From Halorubrum sp. 2020YC2 (GTDB lineage: Archaea; Halobacteriota; Halobacteria; Halobacteriales; Haloferacaceae), in assembly GCF_018623055.1 (NCBI RefSeq), contig NZ_CP076019.1, positions 558,001 through 622,000 on the forward strand: DNA of 64,000 nt, given 5' to 3'. Made by a program: the position numbers and the translations under genes. The notes beneath the pieces are model-generated. The model was not told where the DNA came from and made no database searches. It worked only from the letters and a program-made list of their open reading frames with translations. This document shows positions 16,533 to 25,234 of the stretch, in pieces. Each line of letters starts with the position of its first letter. The first letter of the stretch is position 1.

Positions 16533-16582
16533 ATTTAATATCCAACGTAAAGTCTCCTTTACTGTAAAGCGAGCTTTACAGT
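16533..16582 (+). promoter_or_regulatory. Promoter with double inverted-repeat operator
   Basis: The AT-rich box ATTTAATATC (about 16532-16541) is followed by GTAAAG-tctc-CTTTAC (16547-16562). A perfect 10-2-10 inverted repeat, ACTGTAAAGC-GA-GCTTTACAGT (16561-16582), follows at once. The predicted transcription start falls inside them, so binding would block initiation. All four half-sites share GTAAA. The Xre-type protein encoded downstream is the obvious binder, implying autoregulation (inference). Confidence 0.75.
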
Positions 16583-16609
16583 CGACCCGCTCTCGCTTTA
16601 CCCTCCACC

Positions 16610-17026
16610 ATGAGCGAACACACCACCTCCGCGACGACTCGGCCCTCCACACGGAAACGGTACAAGCGAATCGCGTACGGTCTGCTCGGCGCCGGTATCC
16701 TCGCGCTGTGGGTCGGCATCGCGGTCGACCGCTTCGTCCTCGGCGTGGCCCTGTATTGGGCCGGCGGCCTCGGCATGGGGCTCGTCCAGCGGTTTAGCCC
16801 CGTCGAACTGTACGACGAGCGCGACGGCACCATCAGCCGCAAGGCCAGCGAGAATACGATGAACGGCTTCGCGTACGTCTTCGTCCTGGGCGCGCCCAGC
16901 GGACTCGCCCTAGAGGAGAGCGGCCTCGTCACGCTCCCGGGCGAGTTCTACGGCGCGATGTGGACCCTGTTCGCGGTCTTCGTCGTCTACGGCTCGTCCG
17001 TCCTCTACCACAAGTACCGGACATGA
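16610..17026 (+). CDS. DUF2178-like membrane protein
   Basis: This 138-residue protein has a basic N-terminus (RKRYKRIAYG) and four hydrophobic segments. The central motif LYDERDGTISRKASENTM resembles the DUF2178 signature (DER followed by Ser/Lys/Ala). Function is unknown. It overlaps the following Xre-type regulator gene by 4 bp (ATGA at 17023-17026), which indicates translational coupling. The pair lies behind a double inverted-repeat operator, so expression is probably switched by the regulator. Confidence 0.75.
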   Translation: MSEHTTSATTRPSTRKRYKRIAYGLLGAGILALWVGIAVDRFVLGVALYWAGGLGMGLVQRFSPVELYDERDGTISRKASENTMNGFAYVFVLGAPSGLALEESGLVTLPGEFYGAMWTLFAVFVVYGSSVLYHKYRT

Positions 17027-17217
17027 GGAACGACATCAGCGACCGGCGCGCGGAGACCGGCGAGAGTCAGTCCGACCTCGCCGCCGCCGTCGGGGTCACC
17101 CGCCAGACGATCAACGCTATCGAACGCGAGCGCTACGACCCCTCGCTGGAGCTGGCCTTCAAACTGGCCGCGCACTTCGACTGCCGGATCGAGGACCTGT
17201 TCGACCCGGCCGAGTGA
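17023..17217 (+). CDS. Xre-family HTH transcriptional regulator
   Basis: This 64-residue single-domain regulator contains SQSDLAAAVGVTRQTINAIE, a classical HTH_3 helix-turn-helix, then RYDPSLELAFKLAAHFDCRI EDLF split at its end, as in YozG-like repressors. Such regulators often sit beside DUF2178-type membrane proteins in archaea. The ATG overlaps the preceding stop by 4 bp. The stop abuts the stop of the convergent flpA gene with no spacing. Likely target: the inverted repeats at 16547-16582. Confidence 0.9.
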   Translation: MRNDISDRRAETGESQSDLAAAVGVTRQTINAIERERYDPSLELAFKLAAHFDCRIEDLFDPAE

Positions 17218-17856
17218 TCACTTCGGCGTCGCCACGACGCCGAGGTGGTCCTCGTGGAACCGGTCGAGCCGCCGCGTCTCCAGTATCTCGTACGCCTCGC
17301 GGAGCCGGTCGAGCGCGCCCTCGAACACCGCCTCCGGCTCCGCCGTCACGTCCTCGCTGCGCGCCTTGACCGCGAGCAACAGCCGTCCGTCGTCGGCCAA
17401 AAACTCCGCGTTGCGGACGGCCACGTCGGCCTGCCCCCGAGTTGCCACGTCTTGAACGATCGCGTCGACGTCGCTCTCGACGACGTGCGCGTACGTCTCC
17501 GGCTTCCGCGCGTCCTTGAGTAGCGGGAACAGCCGCTCCCGCGACGCGGCGGCGTCGAGCAGGTCGCGCGCCGGTCGCGGCGCGAACTCGACCGCGTAGG
17601 TGGGACCGGCGAAGTCCGCGACGTGGCTGACCGTGGTGCCGCTCGCGGCGCCGAGGTAGAGGACGGTCTCGCCGCCCGTCAGCCCCGTCTCGAACCCGAG
17701 TTCGAGCATCCCGCCGAGCTTCGACCGCCCCGGGTCCCACGCGCGCCAGCCGTCGGCAGTCGGCTCGCCGTACACCGGCTCGCCGCGGGTCGCTAAGCGC
17801 TCCTCGCCGTCGATATCGCGGCGTTCGACCCCGTCGGGGAGGGCGGGGTCACTCAT
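17218..17856 (-). CDS. flpA: Fibrillarin-like rRNA/tRNA 2'-O-methyltransferase
   Basis: This 212-residue catalytic subunit of the box C/D RNP transfers methyl groups from SAM to 2'-hydroxyls of rRNA and tRNA. The SAM-binding motif VLYLGAASGTTVSHVADF and the fibrillarin-typical FPLLKDARKPETY are present. The start at 17856 (MSDPALP) overlaps the end of the nop5-type gene by 8 bp, a coupled arrangement found across archaea. It ends flush against the convergent Xre regulator gene. Length and motifs are normal. Confidence 0.95.
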   Translation of the reverse strand: MSDPALPDGVERRDIDGEERLATRGEPVYGEPTADGWRAWDPGRSKLGGMLELGFETGLTGGETVLYLGAASGTTVSHVADFAGPTYAVEFAPRPARDLLDAAASRERLFPLLKDARKPETYAHVVESDVDAIVQDVATRGQADVAVRNAEFLADDGRLLLAVKARSEDVTAEPEAVFEGALDRLREAYEILETRRLDRFHEDHLGVVATPK

Positions 17857-18793
17857 CGTCGGTCCCCCCGTTCTCATCCTCGGCCTCGGCGCGCCCCCGG
17901 ATGGTCGCCATCCGCTCGCGGAGGTCGTCGTGGAGCCGCTCGCGTCGCTCGCCGGCGTAGTGGTCCGCGCGGGCCGCGAGCGTCAGCTTCCCGGCGAGCG
18001 CACGCGCGGCGGACCCCCGGTCCTCGGGCCGCGTCCCGCGGACGAACTCGTGGGTGTAGATGATCCCGTGTTTCGGGGAGGGGGCCCGCCCCGAGAGGTG
18101 CGCGAACAGCGCGTCCTCGGCGCCGAGCAGCTGGACCGTCCCGGACGGCTTCTTCGCGAGCGACTCCAACCCCCCCGCGAGCGCGATCAGGCGCGCGGCG
18201 AGCTCCGGCCCGGCCATCTCGGTGAGGTTTGGGGCGACCGCGGGCGCGGTCCGGCCGATGGCCTCCGCGAGCGCCGCCCGCTCGTCGTCGAGCTCGGCGG
18301 CGCGCTCCGCGAGGGAGACGGCCCGCCGCTCGACTTCGCTCTCCGGCTCCCGCGACGCGACCTCGCGGGCGCCCTCGACGCCGGAGCCGACGTCGTCGAA
18401 GAGGCTCCCCGCCCACTCGACGGCGCGCTCGGCCAGTTCGTTTGCGGTGCGCTCGCAGTCGTCCACGGCCCGCACCGCGTGGATCAGCTGGGCGTCGTCC
18501 GCGCGCTCCCGCTCGCGGACCGCCTCGCCGGTCGCGCGCGTCGTCGCGGCCTTGAGCCGGTCGTAGTACTCGTGCGCGTCGTCCGCGAACCCGGACTCGA
18601 CGGCGCGGGCGGGCCAGTCGTCGGGCGCCGCGGCGCTCCCGTCGCGCACCCGCGCCGCGGCCGCCGCGGTCGCGTCGTCGCTTCCGCTCTCGGGGGCCCC
18701 GTCGGCGGGCGCGCCCGACGGCAGCGTCTCGAACCAGCCGTCCCCGCCGTCGGACGCGCCGGTCGCGTCCGGTTCGGCGTCGGTGTCACTCAT
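17849..18793 (-). CDS. Nop5/Nop56/58-family C/D-box RNP scaffold protein
   Basis: This 314-residue Nop domain protein bridges fibrillarin and L7Ae on C/D guide RNAs. The Nop signature is visible around NLTEMAGPELAARLIALAGG and LESLAKKPSGTVQLLGAEDA, then KHGIIYTHEFV and the RAARALAGKLTLAARADHY-type segment. The N-terminal 70 residues are acidic and Gly/Ala-rich, as in haloarchaeal versions. A CTATACC box about 28 bases before the ATG supports the start. It forms a pair with the overlapping downstream flpA. Confidence 0.95.
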   Translation of the reverse strand: MSDTDAEPDATGASDGGDGWFETLPSGAPADGAPESGSDDATAAAAARVRDGSAAAPDDWPARAVESGFADDAHEYYDRLKAATTRATGEAVRERERADDAQLIHAVRAVDDCERTANELAERAVEWAGSLFDDVGSGVEGAREVASREPESEVERRAVSLAERAAELDDERAALAEAIGRTAPAVAPNLTEMAGPELAARLIALAGGLESLAKKPSGTVQLLGAEDALFAHLSGRAPSPKHGIIYTHEFVRGTRPEDRGSAARALAGKLTLAARADHYAGERRERLHDDLRERMATIRGRAEAEDENGGTDDE

Positions 18794-18865
18794 TGCCGGC
18801 GGCTACTCGCCCCGCCGGTATAGACGTTCCCGATGCGACCGAAGAGGAACCGCTTCGCGGACCGC

Positions 18866-19096
18866 TCAGGCGGCCGCGTCGACGTCGACGTCCTCACCGT
18901 CCGCCTCCTCCTCGGCGTCCGCGAACACGCCGCCGGCCCCGGACTTCAGTTCGGCCAGCGTCGCGCCCGCCAACCCGCCGAGCGCGCCGCCGGTGCTGGC
19001 CGCGTTCCGGCTCCACACGCCGCCGACCGCGGCGCCCACCGCGGCGCCGACGGCCGCGTACTTCGCCCTGTCGACCGCGTTTCGAATTCGTCCCAT
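18866..19096 (-). CDS. Small glycine-zipper-like protein
   Basis: This 76-residue protein has a central Ala/Gly-rich stretch with small-residue spacing (AKYAAVGAAVGAAVGG, GGALGGLAGATLAEL) that could form a weak membrane hairpin, and an acidic C-terminal tail. An ACTTTTATGAG box about 26 bases upstream supports the ATG at 19096 and a leaderless transcript. No function can be assigned. It lies alone between nop5 and the CBS gene; the following 151 bases (19097-19247) show no gene. Confidence 0.6.
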   Translation of the reverse strand: MGRIRNAVDRAKYAAVGAAVGAAVGGVWSRNAASTGGALGGLAGATLAELKSGAGGVFADAEEEADGEDVDVDAAA

Positions 19097-19247
19097 ACCT
19101 CTCCCTTTCTTGTCGACTCATAAAAGTGTGTCTGCGAAAACCACGAATTACCCTCGCCGGCGCAACCGACCGCCCGGTCGCCGACGCGTTCCGGCCCGCC
19201 CGGTCAGCTACGGATCGGCGCCTCCGAGCGGACGGGGTCGCGTCCCC

Positions 19248-20030
19248 CTACTGAAGCCGCTTCGTCGTCTCCACGAGGGGGTGTCGGGCGTAGTCGACGA
19301 TCTCGATGTCGTCGACGACCCGGAGCCCCTCGTTCTCGGCGGTCTTCGCCATTCCGAGGTCGACCGTGCTCCGGGGCACGATCACGTACGCGTCCATCGC
19401 CTCGATGCCGGCCTCGCGGGCGGCCATCGCTCGGTGGTGGCCGTCCGCCAGGTAGAGGGTGCCGCCGTTGTCGATGACGACGAGGGGCTCGGCCAGCCCG
19501 TGTTCGAGTTCGTACTGCCGGCCCTCCAGCTCGTCGGCGTACACCCGGGCCTGCGTCGGCGTCAGGGCCGCGATCTCGACCTCGCGGCGCTCCTCGTCCA
19601 GTTCGACGCCGTGGATCTGCGAGAGGGTTCTCATTAGCTTCCCGACCTTGCCGGGCGTCGCGCGCTCGATCTGGGAGCGGACGACGTCGGTGTTCGAGAT
19701 GATCCCGACGAGGTTGTCGGCGTCGTCCACCACGGGGAGCCGCTGGATCCCGGAGCGTAAGATCACCCGCGCGGCGTCCGTCACCTTCATGTCGGGGTGC
19801 GCGACGATCAGGTTCTCCGTCATCACCGTGAACACGGGGGCCTCCTCGTCCGCGAGCAGCAGGTCCCCGGCCGAGACGAACCCCTCGACCGTGCGGCCCT
19901 GCGTGACGGGGAACCCGTTGTGTCCGTCGCTGTCGGCCATGCGTCGCGCGACCTCGGCCACCGTCTCGTCCGGGCTAACCGTCTCCACTTCGCGGGTCAT
20001 GTACTCCCCGACGGTCGGTTTCCCGGTCAT
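19248..20030 (-). CDS. CBS-pair protein fused to ParB-like nuclease domain
   Basis: This 260-residue protein has two CBS motifs: about residues 6-60 (MTREVETVSPDETVAEVARR, GFVSAGDLLLADEE) and 67-120 (MTENLIVAHPDMKVTDAARV, LVGIISNTDVV). A ParB-like domain follows, with TLYLADGHHRAMAAREAG as its central motif. CBS pairs usually bind adenosyl ligands, while this ParB type is an uncharacterised nuclease-like fold. It may be a ligand-gated DNA or nucleotide protein, but the function is unknown. A CTTTTTATTCC box (about 20052-20060) fits leaderless expression from 20030. Confidence 0.85.
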   Translation of the reverse strand: MTGKPTVGEYMTREVETVSPDETVAEVARRMADSDGHNGFPVTQGRTVEGFVSAGDLLLADEEAPVFTVMTENLIVAHPDMKVTDAARVILRSGIQRLPVVDDADNLVGIISNTDVVRSQIERATPGKVGKLMRTLSQIHGVELDEERREVEIAALTPTQARVYADELEGRQYELEHGLAEPLVVIDNGGTLYLADGHHRAMAAREAGIEAMDAYVIVPRSTVDLGMAKTAENEGLRVVDDIEIVDYARHPLVETTKRLQ

Positions 20031-20126
20031 CGTCCGCCGTAGACGCTCCCGGAATAAAAAGAGGGGGGAGGAGGCTCAGCGGTGGAACGCGAGAAAGGAA
20101 AAACCGCGAAGCGAACCGGTGCCCGC

Positions 20127-22415
20127 CTACTGCGGGCTCGGGTTCGACGGCCCGGAGACGTTGCCGTCCTTCAGCGCCGAACCGGTGATCGACTTCAGCC
20201 GGGAGACGAGCGAGTCCTTCTCGGCTTCGCCCTCTAAGGCGATGTCGAGGACCTCGCTGATGTGCGAGACGGGGATGATCTCGATCATCTCCTCGTACTC
20301 GTCTTCGATCATCACGTCCTGCTCGTTGGCGGCGGGGATGATCACCCGGTCGCAGCCGGCCTTCGCGGCCGCCTCGATCTTGTGGGTGACCCCGCCGACG
20401 GGGAGTACGTCGCCGCGGACCGACAGCGAGCCGGTCATCGCGAGGCTCTGGTCGACGCCGACGTTCTCTAAGGCGGAGATGACGGCGGTCGCGACCGTGA
20501 TGGACGCGGAGTCGCCGTCGACGCCCTGCTGGCCCGTCTGGATGAACTGGATGTGGATGTCCTTCTCGGAGATGTTCTCGTCGGAGAACTTCTTGATGAT
20601 AGCCGAGACGTTCTGGACCGACTCCTCGGCCATCTCCTTGAGCTGGCCGGTGGCGATCACCTGGCCGCCGCCTTGGGTCGGCGTCACCTCGGCCATCACC
20701 GGAAGCATGATCCCGGAGTCTTCGCCCATCACGGCGAGCCCGTTGACGCGACCGGCGACGTAGCCGTCCGAGACCTGCAGCTCGTAGTCCTTCCGGCGCT
20801 CGATGTAGTCGTCCGCGAGCTGCTGTTCGATGGACCGCGAGCGGCCCTTCGCCTGTAGCACGTGGTCGCGGGTGGTGACGTCGGCGTCCTCGCCGCGGGC
20901 GATGTCGCCCGCGACGCGGACCATCCCGCCGAGGTTCCGCATCTTCAGCGTGAGGTGGCCCTTCCGGCCCGACCGCCGCTTGGCCTCGAGGATGATCTCC
21001 TCGACGGCCTCCGCCGAGAACTCCGGCAGGCGCCCGTCCTTCGCGACCTCCTGGGCGATGAAGCGCACGTACTTCCGGCGCATCTCCGGGGTGTCCTCGA
21101 TGGTGTCCTCCATGTACACCTCGTAGCCGTACCCCTTGATGCGGCTCCGCAGCGCCGGGTGCATGTTCTCCATCGCGTCGAGGTTCCCGGCCGCGATCAT
21201 GACGAAGTCGGTCGGGACGGGCTCGGTCTGGACCATCGCGCCCGAGGAGCGCTCGGACTGGCCCGTGATCGAGAACTCGCCCTCCTGAATCGCCGTCATG
21301 AGGTGCTGCTGGCTGCGGATGTCCAGCGTGTTGATCTCGTCGATGAACAGCACGCCCTTGTTGGCCTTGTGGATGGCCCCGGCCTCGACGCGGTCGTGGC
21401 TGGGCGTCTCCATCCCGCCTGACTGGAACGGGTCGTGCCGGACGTCACCGAGCAGCGCGCCGGCGTGCGCGCCGGTCGCGTCGCGGAACGGCGCGGTCTT
21501 CGTGTCGCCGTTGTTCACCAGCAGGTTCGGGATCATCGCGTCCGACCCGCGGTTGAGGTAGCGGAAGACGAGGTAGACGACCCCGGCGGCGATGATGCCG
21601 ACGAGGATCTGGCCGACGATGATGAGCGCGTAGCCCAGCACGACGGCGATGATGATCCACATGAGGAGCGACCGCATCTGGTTGCGCTTGCGCGCCTCCT
21701 CGCGGTGCGCCTCGACGATCTGGTCGCCCTTGCCGGCCGGCACCGTCCGGACCTTCGGCTTGTTGCCGTCCTCGGGGTTGTGATACACCAGGACGTCCTG
21801 AAGCTCCTCTTTGGGGAGGAGTTCGGACATCGCCTTCGCGAGCATCGACTTCCCCGTCCCGGGCGAGCCGATCATCATCACGTGGCGGCGCTGCTTCGCC
21901 GCCTTGATGATCACGTCGCGGGCGTGCTCCTGCCCGATGACCTGGTCGACGAGCCGGTCGGGGATCTCGAGTTCGGCGGTCGTGTCGATGTTGAGCCCGC
22001 CGAGGAGGTCGTCCTCCTCCGGGTCTTCGTCTATCTCGGCGCCCTCGACCTCGACGCTGCTGCCGAGCTCGTCGATCCCGCCGTCGTCGGCCGGGCCGGC
22101 GGTCTCGCCGTTCCGGTCCTCGTCGGGACCGCCCCCGACGACCTCGGTGTCTTCGAACCCGTCGCCCTCGTCGACGACGACGCCGTCGTCCCAGGGCTCG
22201 TCCGCGTCGTCGGGGTCCGCGGCCGACTCCTCGCCGGAGTCCGCGACCGGGTCCTCGTCGACGCCGGGCCCGCTCGTCGGGTCGTCGTCGGGCTCGGGGT
22301 CGCCGCGCGCGGCCTCCTCGCCGTTCCCCGCCGGACTCGAGTCGTCGACGCCGCCGTGAGGCGGTTCGTCGGGGTCGTCGGCCGTCGGGTCGTTCGTGTC
22401 CTTCTCGTTGCTCAT
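20127..22415 (-). CDS. lonB: Membrane-anchored ATP-dependent protease LonB
   Basis: This 762-residue archaeal LonB is a membrane AAA+ protease. The first 150 or so residues form a very acidic tail. Walker A GSPGTGKS is at about 183-190. Two membrane helices follow at about 249-285, inserted in the AAA+ module as in all archaeal LonB. Walker B VLFIDEIN is near 355-362. The S16 protease domain has catalytic Ser near 636 (DGDSASIT) and Lys near 685 (AAAKAGCD). It degrades regulatory and damaged proteins and is essential in Haloferax (known for the family). A CTTTTTCGG box supports the start at 22415. Confidence 0.96.
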   Translation of the reverse strand: MSNEKDTNDPTADDPDEPPHGGVDDSSPAGNGEEAARGDPEPDDDPTSGPGVDEDPVADSGEESAADPDDADEPWDDGVVVDEGDGFEDTEVVGGGPDEDRNGETAGPADDGGIDELGSSVEVEGAEIDEDPEEDDLLGGLNIDTTAELEIPDRLVDQVIGQEHARDVIIKAAKQRRHVMMIGSPGTGKSMLAKAMSELLPKEELQDVLVYHNPEDGNKPKVRTVPAGKGDQIVEAHREEARKRNQMRSLLMWIIIAVVLGYALIIVGQILVGIIAAGVVYLVFRYLNRGSDAMIPNLLVNNGDTKTAPFRDATGAHAGALLGDVRHDPFQSGGMETPSHDRVEAGAIHKANKGVLFIDEINTLDIRSQQHLMTAIQEGEFSITGQSERSSGAMVQTEPVPTDFVMIAAGNLDAMENMHPALRSRIKGYGYEVYMEDTIEDTPEMRRKYVRFIAQEVAKDGRLPEFSAEAVEEIILEAKRRSGRKGHLTLKMRNLGGMVRVAGDIARGEDADVTTRDHVLQAKGRSRSIEQQLADDYIERRKDYELQVSDGYVAGRVNGLAVMGEDSGIMLPVMAEVTPTQGGGQVIATGQLKEMAEESVQNVSAIIKKFSDENISEKDIHIQFIQTGQQGVDGDSASITVATAVISALENVGVDQSLAMTGSLSVRGDVLPVGGVTHKIEAAAKAGCDRVIIPAANEQDVMIEDEYEEMIEIIPVSHISEVLDIALEGEAEKDSLVSRLKSITGSALKDGNVSGPSNPSPQ

Positions 22416-22585
22416 AGAATCGGGTATCGCTACCGAAAAAGAAGGGTCGGCTACTGATATACTTTCTCCCCCCGGAGCCGTCTCCCCCGGTGCGGTAAAC
22501 GCCGTCTTGAAGCCGTCAATCCCTCGATCTCCCCGTTCGACCGTTCCCACGGGGTTTATAAATGACGCCGGTACTACGTGAATCC

Positions 22586-23116
22586 ATGCGGGGGTTCTAC
22601 ATCGGCCGGTACCAGCCGTTCCACGACGGTCACCAGCACATGGTGGAAGAGATCGCGGCGGACGTCGACGAGCTGGTCTTGGGTATCGGCTCCGCCGGCG
22701 ACTCCCACACCACGCGGAACCCCTTCACCGCCGGCGAGCGCGTGATGATGGTGACGAAGGCGGTCGAGGAGTTAGACGCCACCACGTACGTCGTCCCCAT
22801 CGAGGACCTCGACCGCAACTCCGTCTGGGTGAGCCACGTCCAGAGCATGACGCCGCGGTTCGACGTCGCGTACTCGAACAACCCGCTCGTGGTCCGCCTG
22901 TTCGAGGAGGCGGGCGTCGAGGTCCGCCAGTCCCCCATGTTCCGCCGCGACGTGTTGGAGGGGACCGAACTCCGGGAGCGGATGATCCGCGGCCGCGACT
23001 GGGAGGGCCTCGTCCCCGACGCCGTCGTCGACGTGATCCGCGAGGTCGGCGGCGTCGAGCGCATCCGCCGAATCGCGGAGACAGACGCGAATGGCGACGA
23101 GCCCTCCGACGAATAA
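22586..23116 (+). CDS. Nicotinamide-nucleotide adenylyltransferase, archaeal type
   Basis: This 176-residue nucleotidyltransferase makes NAD from nicotinamide mononucleotide and ATP. The N-terminus MRGFYIGRYQPFHDGHQHMV contains the HxGH-type active site. FTAGERVMMVTKAV and VSHVQSMTPRFDVAYSNNP follow as in archaeal NadM. The ATG at 22586 lies about 28 bases after TTTATAAA (22554-22561), a near-ideal leaderless promoter; the earlier ATG at 22562 overlaps that box. It is divergent from lonB. Confidence 0.94.
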   Translation: MRGFYIGRYQPFHDGHQHMVEEIAADVDELVLGIGSAGDSHTTRNPFTAGERVMMVTKAVEELDATTYVVPIEDLDRNSVWVSHVQSMTPRFDVAYSNNPLVVRLFEEAGVEVRQSPMFRRDVLEGTELRERMIRGRDWEGLVPDAVVDVIREVGGVERIRRIAETDANGDEPSDE

Positions 23117-23200
23117 TCCGGCGGTGTGGACGTGAAGATGCCCGTTTGCGCGAATGGTCGATTGCGGACTGACGGAGAACATCCTCGAAGGCTTTGATCG

Positions 23201-23624
23201 TTTATAAATGGCTGCTGCTGGATCGACTGTGAACACCGCCAAAGCCCCAGTCGCGAGGACTCGCGCGGCTCGCTGCGGTCCTCAGTCACTCGCTTCGCTC
23301 GCTCCTTGCGGTGTCGCCGGCGGCGGCGCCGCCGGCTTTCCGTGGCGCGTAGCGCCACGCTACTTACGTCGCCGTGCTTCGCCCTCGCGACTGCCCCTTT
23401 GAGTCCCACCCACCCCGCACAGCAAAGCACCTCACACCTCCCCAGCCTCGTCGCTGGCGCCGCCGGCGCCAGCGACTCCCTCGCGCGTGCGACTCGCGCC
23501 CTCCGGGCGCTCGTCGGCACGCGCCACCGCAGGACCGACAGCGCCACCGCAGGACCGACAGCGCCGCCGCAGGACCGACAGCGCCACCGCAGGACCGACA
23601 GCGCCGCCGCCCGTTCCTTTTAAA
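23201..23624 (+). repeat. Structured dispersed repeat, copy 3, with 20-bp tandem array
   Basis: TTTATAAA (23201-23208) precedes the head GAACACCGCCAAAG (23231) by about 26 bp. Stem 1 is CAGTCGCGAGG/CCTCGCGACTG (23248-23258 with 23383-23393), in which a base pair differs from other copies but is still paired. Two extra hairpins are inserted (GCCGGCGGC/GCCGCCGGC and CGTGGCGC/GCGCCACG). The linker CTGCCCCTTTGAGTCCC and stem 2 (GTCGCTGGCGCC/GGCGCCAGCGAC) follow, then stem 3. The tail GCGCCACCGC-AGGACCGACA is repeated 4.5 times (23521-23610). It fills most of the 532-bp gap; 23117-23200 holds nothing recognisable. Confidence 0.92.
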
Positions 23625-23648
23625 CGTGCGCCGCACGCGACTTCTGAC

Positions 23649-24572
23649 ATGATCACGCTCACCTCGGACTTCGGGTCGCCGTATCCCGCCGCGATGAAGG
23701 GAGTGATACGCCGGCACACGGACGCCGAGACGATCGACGTCGCGCACGACCTGCCGCGCGGGGACCCGCGGGCGGCCGCGTTCTGGCTCCGGTTCGTCCT
23801 CCCCGAGTTCCCGCCGGCGGTCCACTGCGCCGTCGTCGACCCCGGCGTCGGCACCGACCGCGACGCCCTGGTCGTCCGCGCCGGCGCGCACGTCGTCGTC
23901 GCGCCCGACAACGGTCTCGCGATGCCGCCCGCCCGGGCGCTGGCGGGCGACGAGTCGGACGTGGCCGTCCGGACCATCTCCGTCGACGAGCCGGCGAGCG
24001 AGACGTTCCACGGCCGCGACGTGTTCGCCCCGACCGCGGCCCGGATTCGGGCGGCGCTCGACGAGGCATCGGGAGCGGGACCCGGCTCGCTCGACGCCGA
24101 CGCGGTCGACGAGGAGCTCGCGGCGATGGACGACCTCGCGCCCGCGAGCGACCCGGTCGACATCCGGTTCCCGGAGCCGACGGTGGAGCGCGCCGAGGCC
24201 GGCGCCGGCGAGGCGGGAGGCGGCGGCGAAGAGGCCGGCGGTGAGGCGGGACGCGGCGGGGAGGCGGGAGGCGACGGGAGCGACGGCGAGGTCGTCGCCG
24301 TCGACGGCGAGGTGCTCGCGATCGACCGGTTCGGGAACGTGATCACCAACGTCCCGGGAGAACTGGTCCGCGGGCGCGACTGGATCCGCGTCGACGGCGA
24401 CCTCACGCCCGTCGCGGAGACGTTCGGCGCCGTCGACCCCGGCGAGCGCCTCGTCACCGTCGGGAGCCACGGCTACGTGGAGTGCGACGTCAACGACGGC
24501 CGCGGCGACGGCGTCTTCGACCTGCGGCCCGGCGACTCGGTGCGGCTCGTCCCCGACAGCGTCAGCCTCTAG
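23649..24572 (+). CDS. SAM hydroxide adenosyltransferase (DUF62)
   Basis: This 307-residue member of the DUF62/fluorinase-like family hydrolyses S-adenosylmethionine to adenosine and methionine. N-terminal motif ITLTSDFGSPYPAAMKGVI, then VVDPGVGTDRDALVVRAG, PDNGL and FHGRDVFAPTAA match the family. The C-terminal beta domain contains IDRFGNVITNVPGE. A Gly/Glu-rich insert of about 40 residues (183-222) separates the domains and looks like a recent slippage expansion. The ATG at 23649 follows CTTTTAAAC (about 23616-23624) by about 29 bases. That box is also the right end of repeat copy 3. Confidence 0.88.
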   Translation: MITLTSDFGSPYPAAMKGVIRRHTDAETIDVAHDLPRGDPRAAAFWLRFVLPEFPPAVHCAVVDPGVGTDRDALVVRAGAHVVVAPDNGLAMPPARALAGDESDVAVRTISVDEPASETFHGRDVFAPTAARIRAALDEASGAGPGSLDADAVDEELAAMDDLAPASDPVDIRFPEPTVERAEAGAGEAGGGGEEAGGEAGRGGEAGGDGSDGEVVAVDGEVLAIDRFGNVITNVPGELVRGRDWIRVDGDLTPVAETFGAVDPGERLVTVGSHGYVECDVNDGRGDGVFDLRPGDSVRLVPDSVSL

Positions 24573-24590
24573 AACTCGGGAAGGCCGCCG

Positions 24591-25073
24591 CTACAGCTCG
24601 ACGCCCGAGGGGATCAGGCTCTCGCTCCGGAGCAGGTTCCCCTCGTGGTCGTACACGAGGAAGGTGTCCTTGTCGTAGGCGACGAGCCGCTCGCCCTCGA
24701 CGTCGATCTCGACGCGGTACCGGGCGTCGCCGTCATCGGTCGCGTCGCGCGCGGCGTGGATGAAGGGGAGTACGTCGGTCGCGGTCTCGTTGAGTTCGAG
24801 GATGAAGTCGCCGGTGTATCGGTTGGTGACGCCGACGACGCCCTCGGGGTCGTCCGCCTCGCCCAGCGGCTCGCGGAGCCGGAAGGCGACGTCTATCTCG
24901 TCGGCCGTGAGCAGGTCGTCGCCGTCGGCGCCGTCGTCGCTCCCGCCCCCGGAGAGCCGCCCGCGGAGCAGTTCCGCCGGCCCGTGGAAGTCGATCCGCA
25001 CCAGCGGGGGCGACCGGGAGTCGGCGCCGTCACCGACGCCGTCGACGGTCAAATCGAAGTAGTCACGCCGCAT
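24591..25073 (-). CDS. DUF5793 family protein
   Basis: This 160-residue acidic protein begins MRRDYFDLTVDGVG and continues LVRIDFHGPAELLRGRL, the signature I associate with haloarchaeal DUF5793. ELNETATDVLPFIHAARD and a C-terminal beta-rich segment (YDKDTFLVYDHEGNLLRSES) follow. No function is known. It is convergent with the SAM hydrolase gene (18 bp apart) and divergent from tadA. Confidence 0.8.
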   Translation of the reverse strand: MRRDYFDLTVDGVGDGADSRSPPLVRIDFHGPAELLRGRLSGGGSDDGADGDDLLTADEIDVAFRLREPLGEADDPEGVVGVTNRYTGDFILELNETATDVLPFIHAARDATDDGDARYRVEIDVEGERLVAYDKDTFLVYDHEGNLLRSESLIPSGVEL

Positions 25074-25234
25074 TTCCTATCAAACGCTTTGCGGCCCGGC
25101 CGTATCAACGTAACGGGCGGATCGGCGGTTCCGGACCCGCCGCGACCGGACTCGGCGGCCGAACCGTCCCGATGTCGCCGCTGATAATTGTCGGGGGTAG
25201 TTTAACTTCCCCCCGCCGCAACGTTCCCGTATCC

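Noticed and set aside
22630-23547. 305-residue open frame on the minus strand
   Set aside because: Joins the antisense of nadM with the antisense of repeat copy 3.
23521-23610. Possible CRISPR array
   Set aside because: Direct 20-bp tandem units without spacers and no cas genes.
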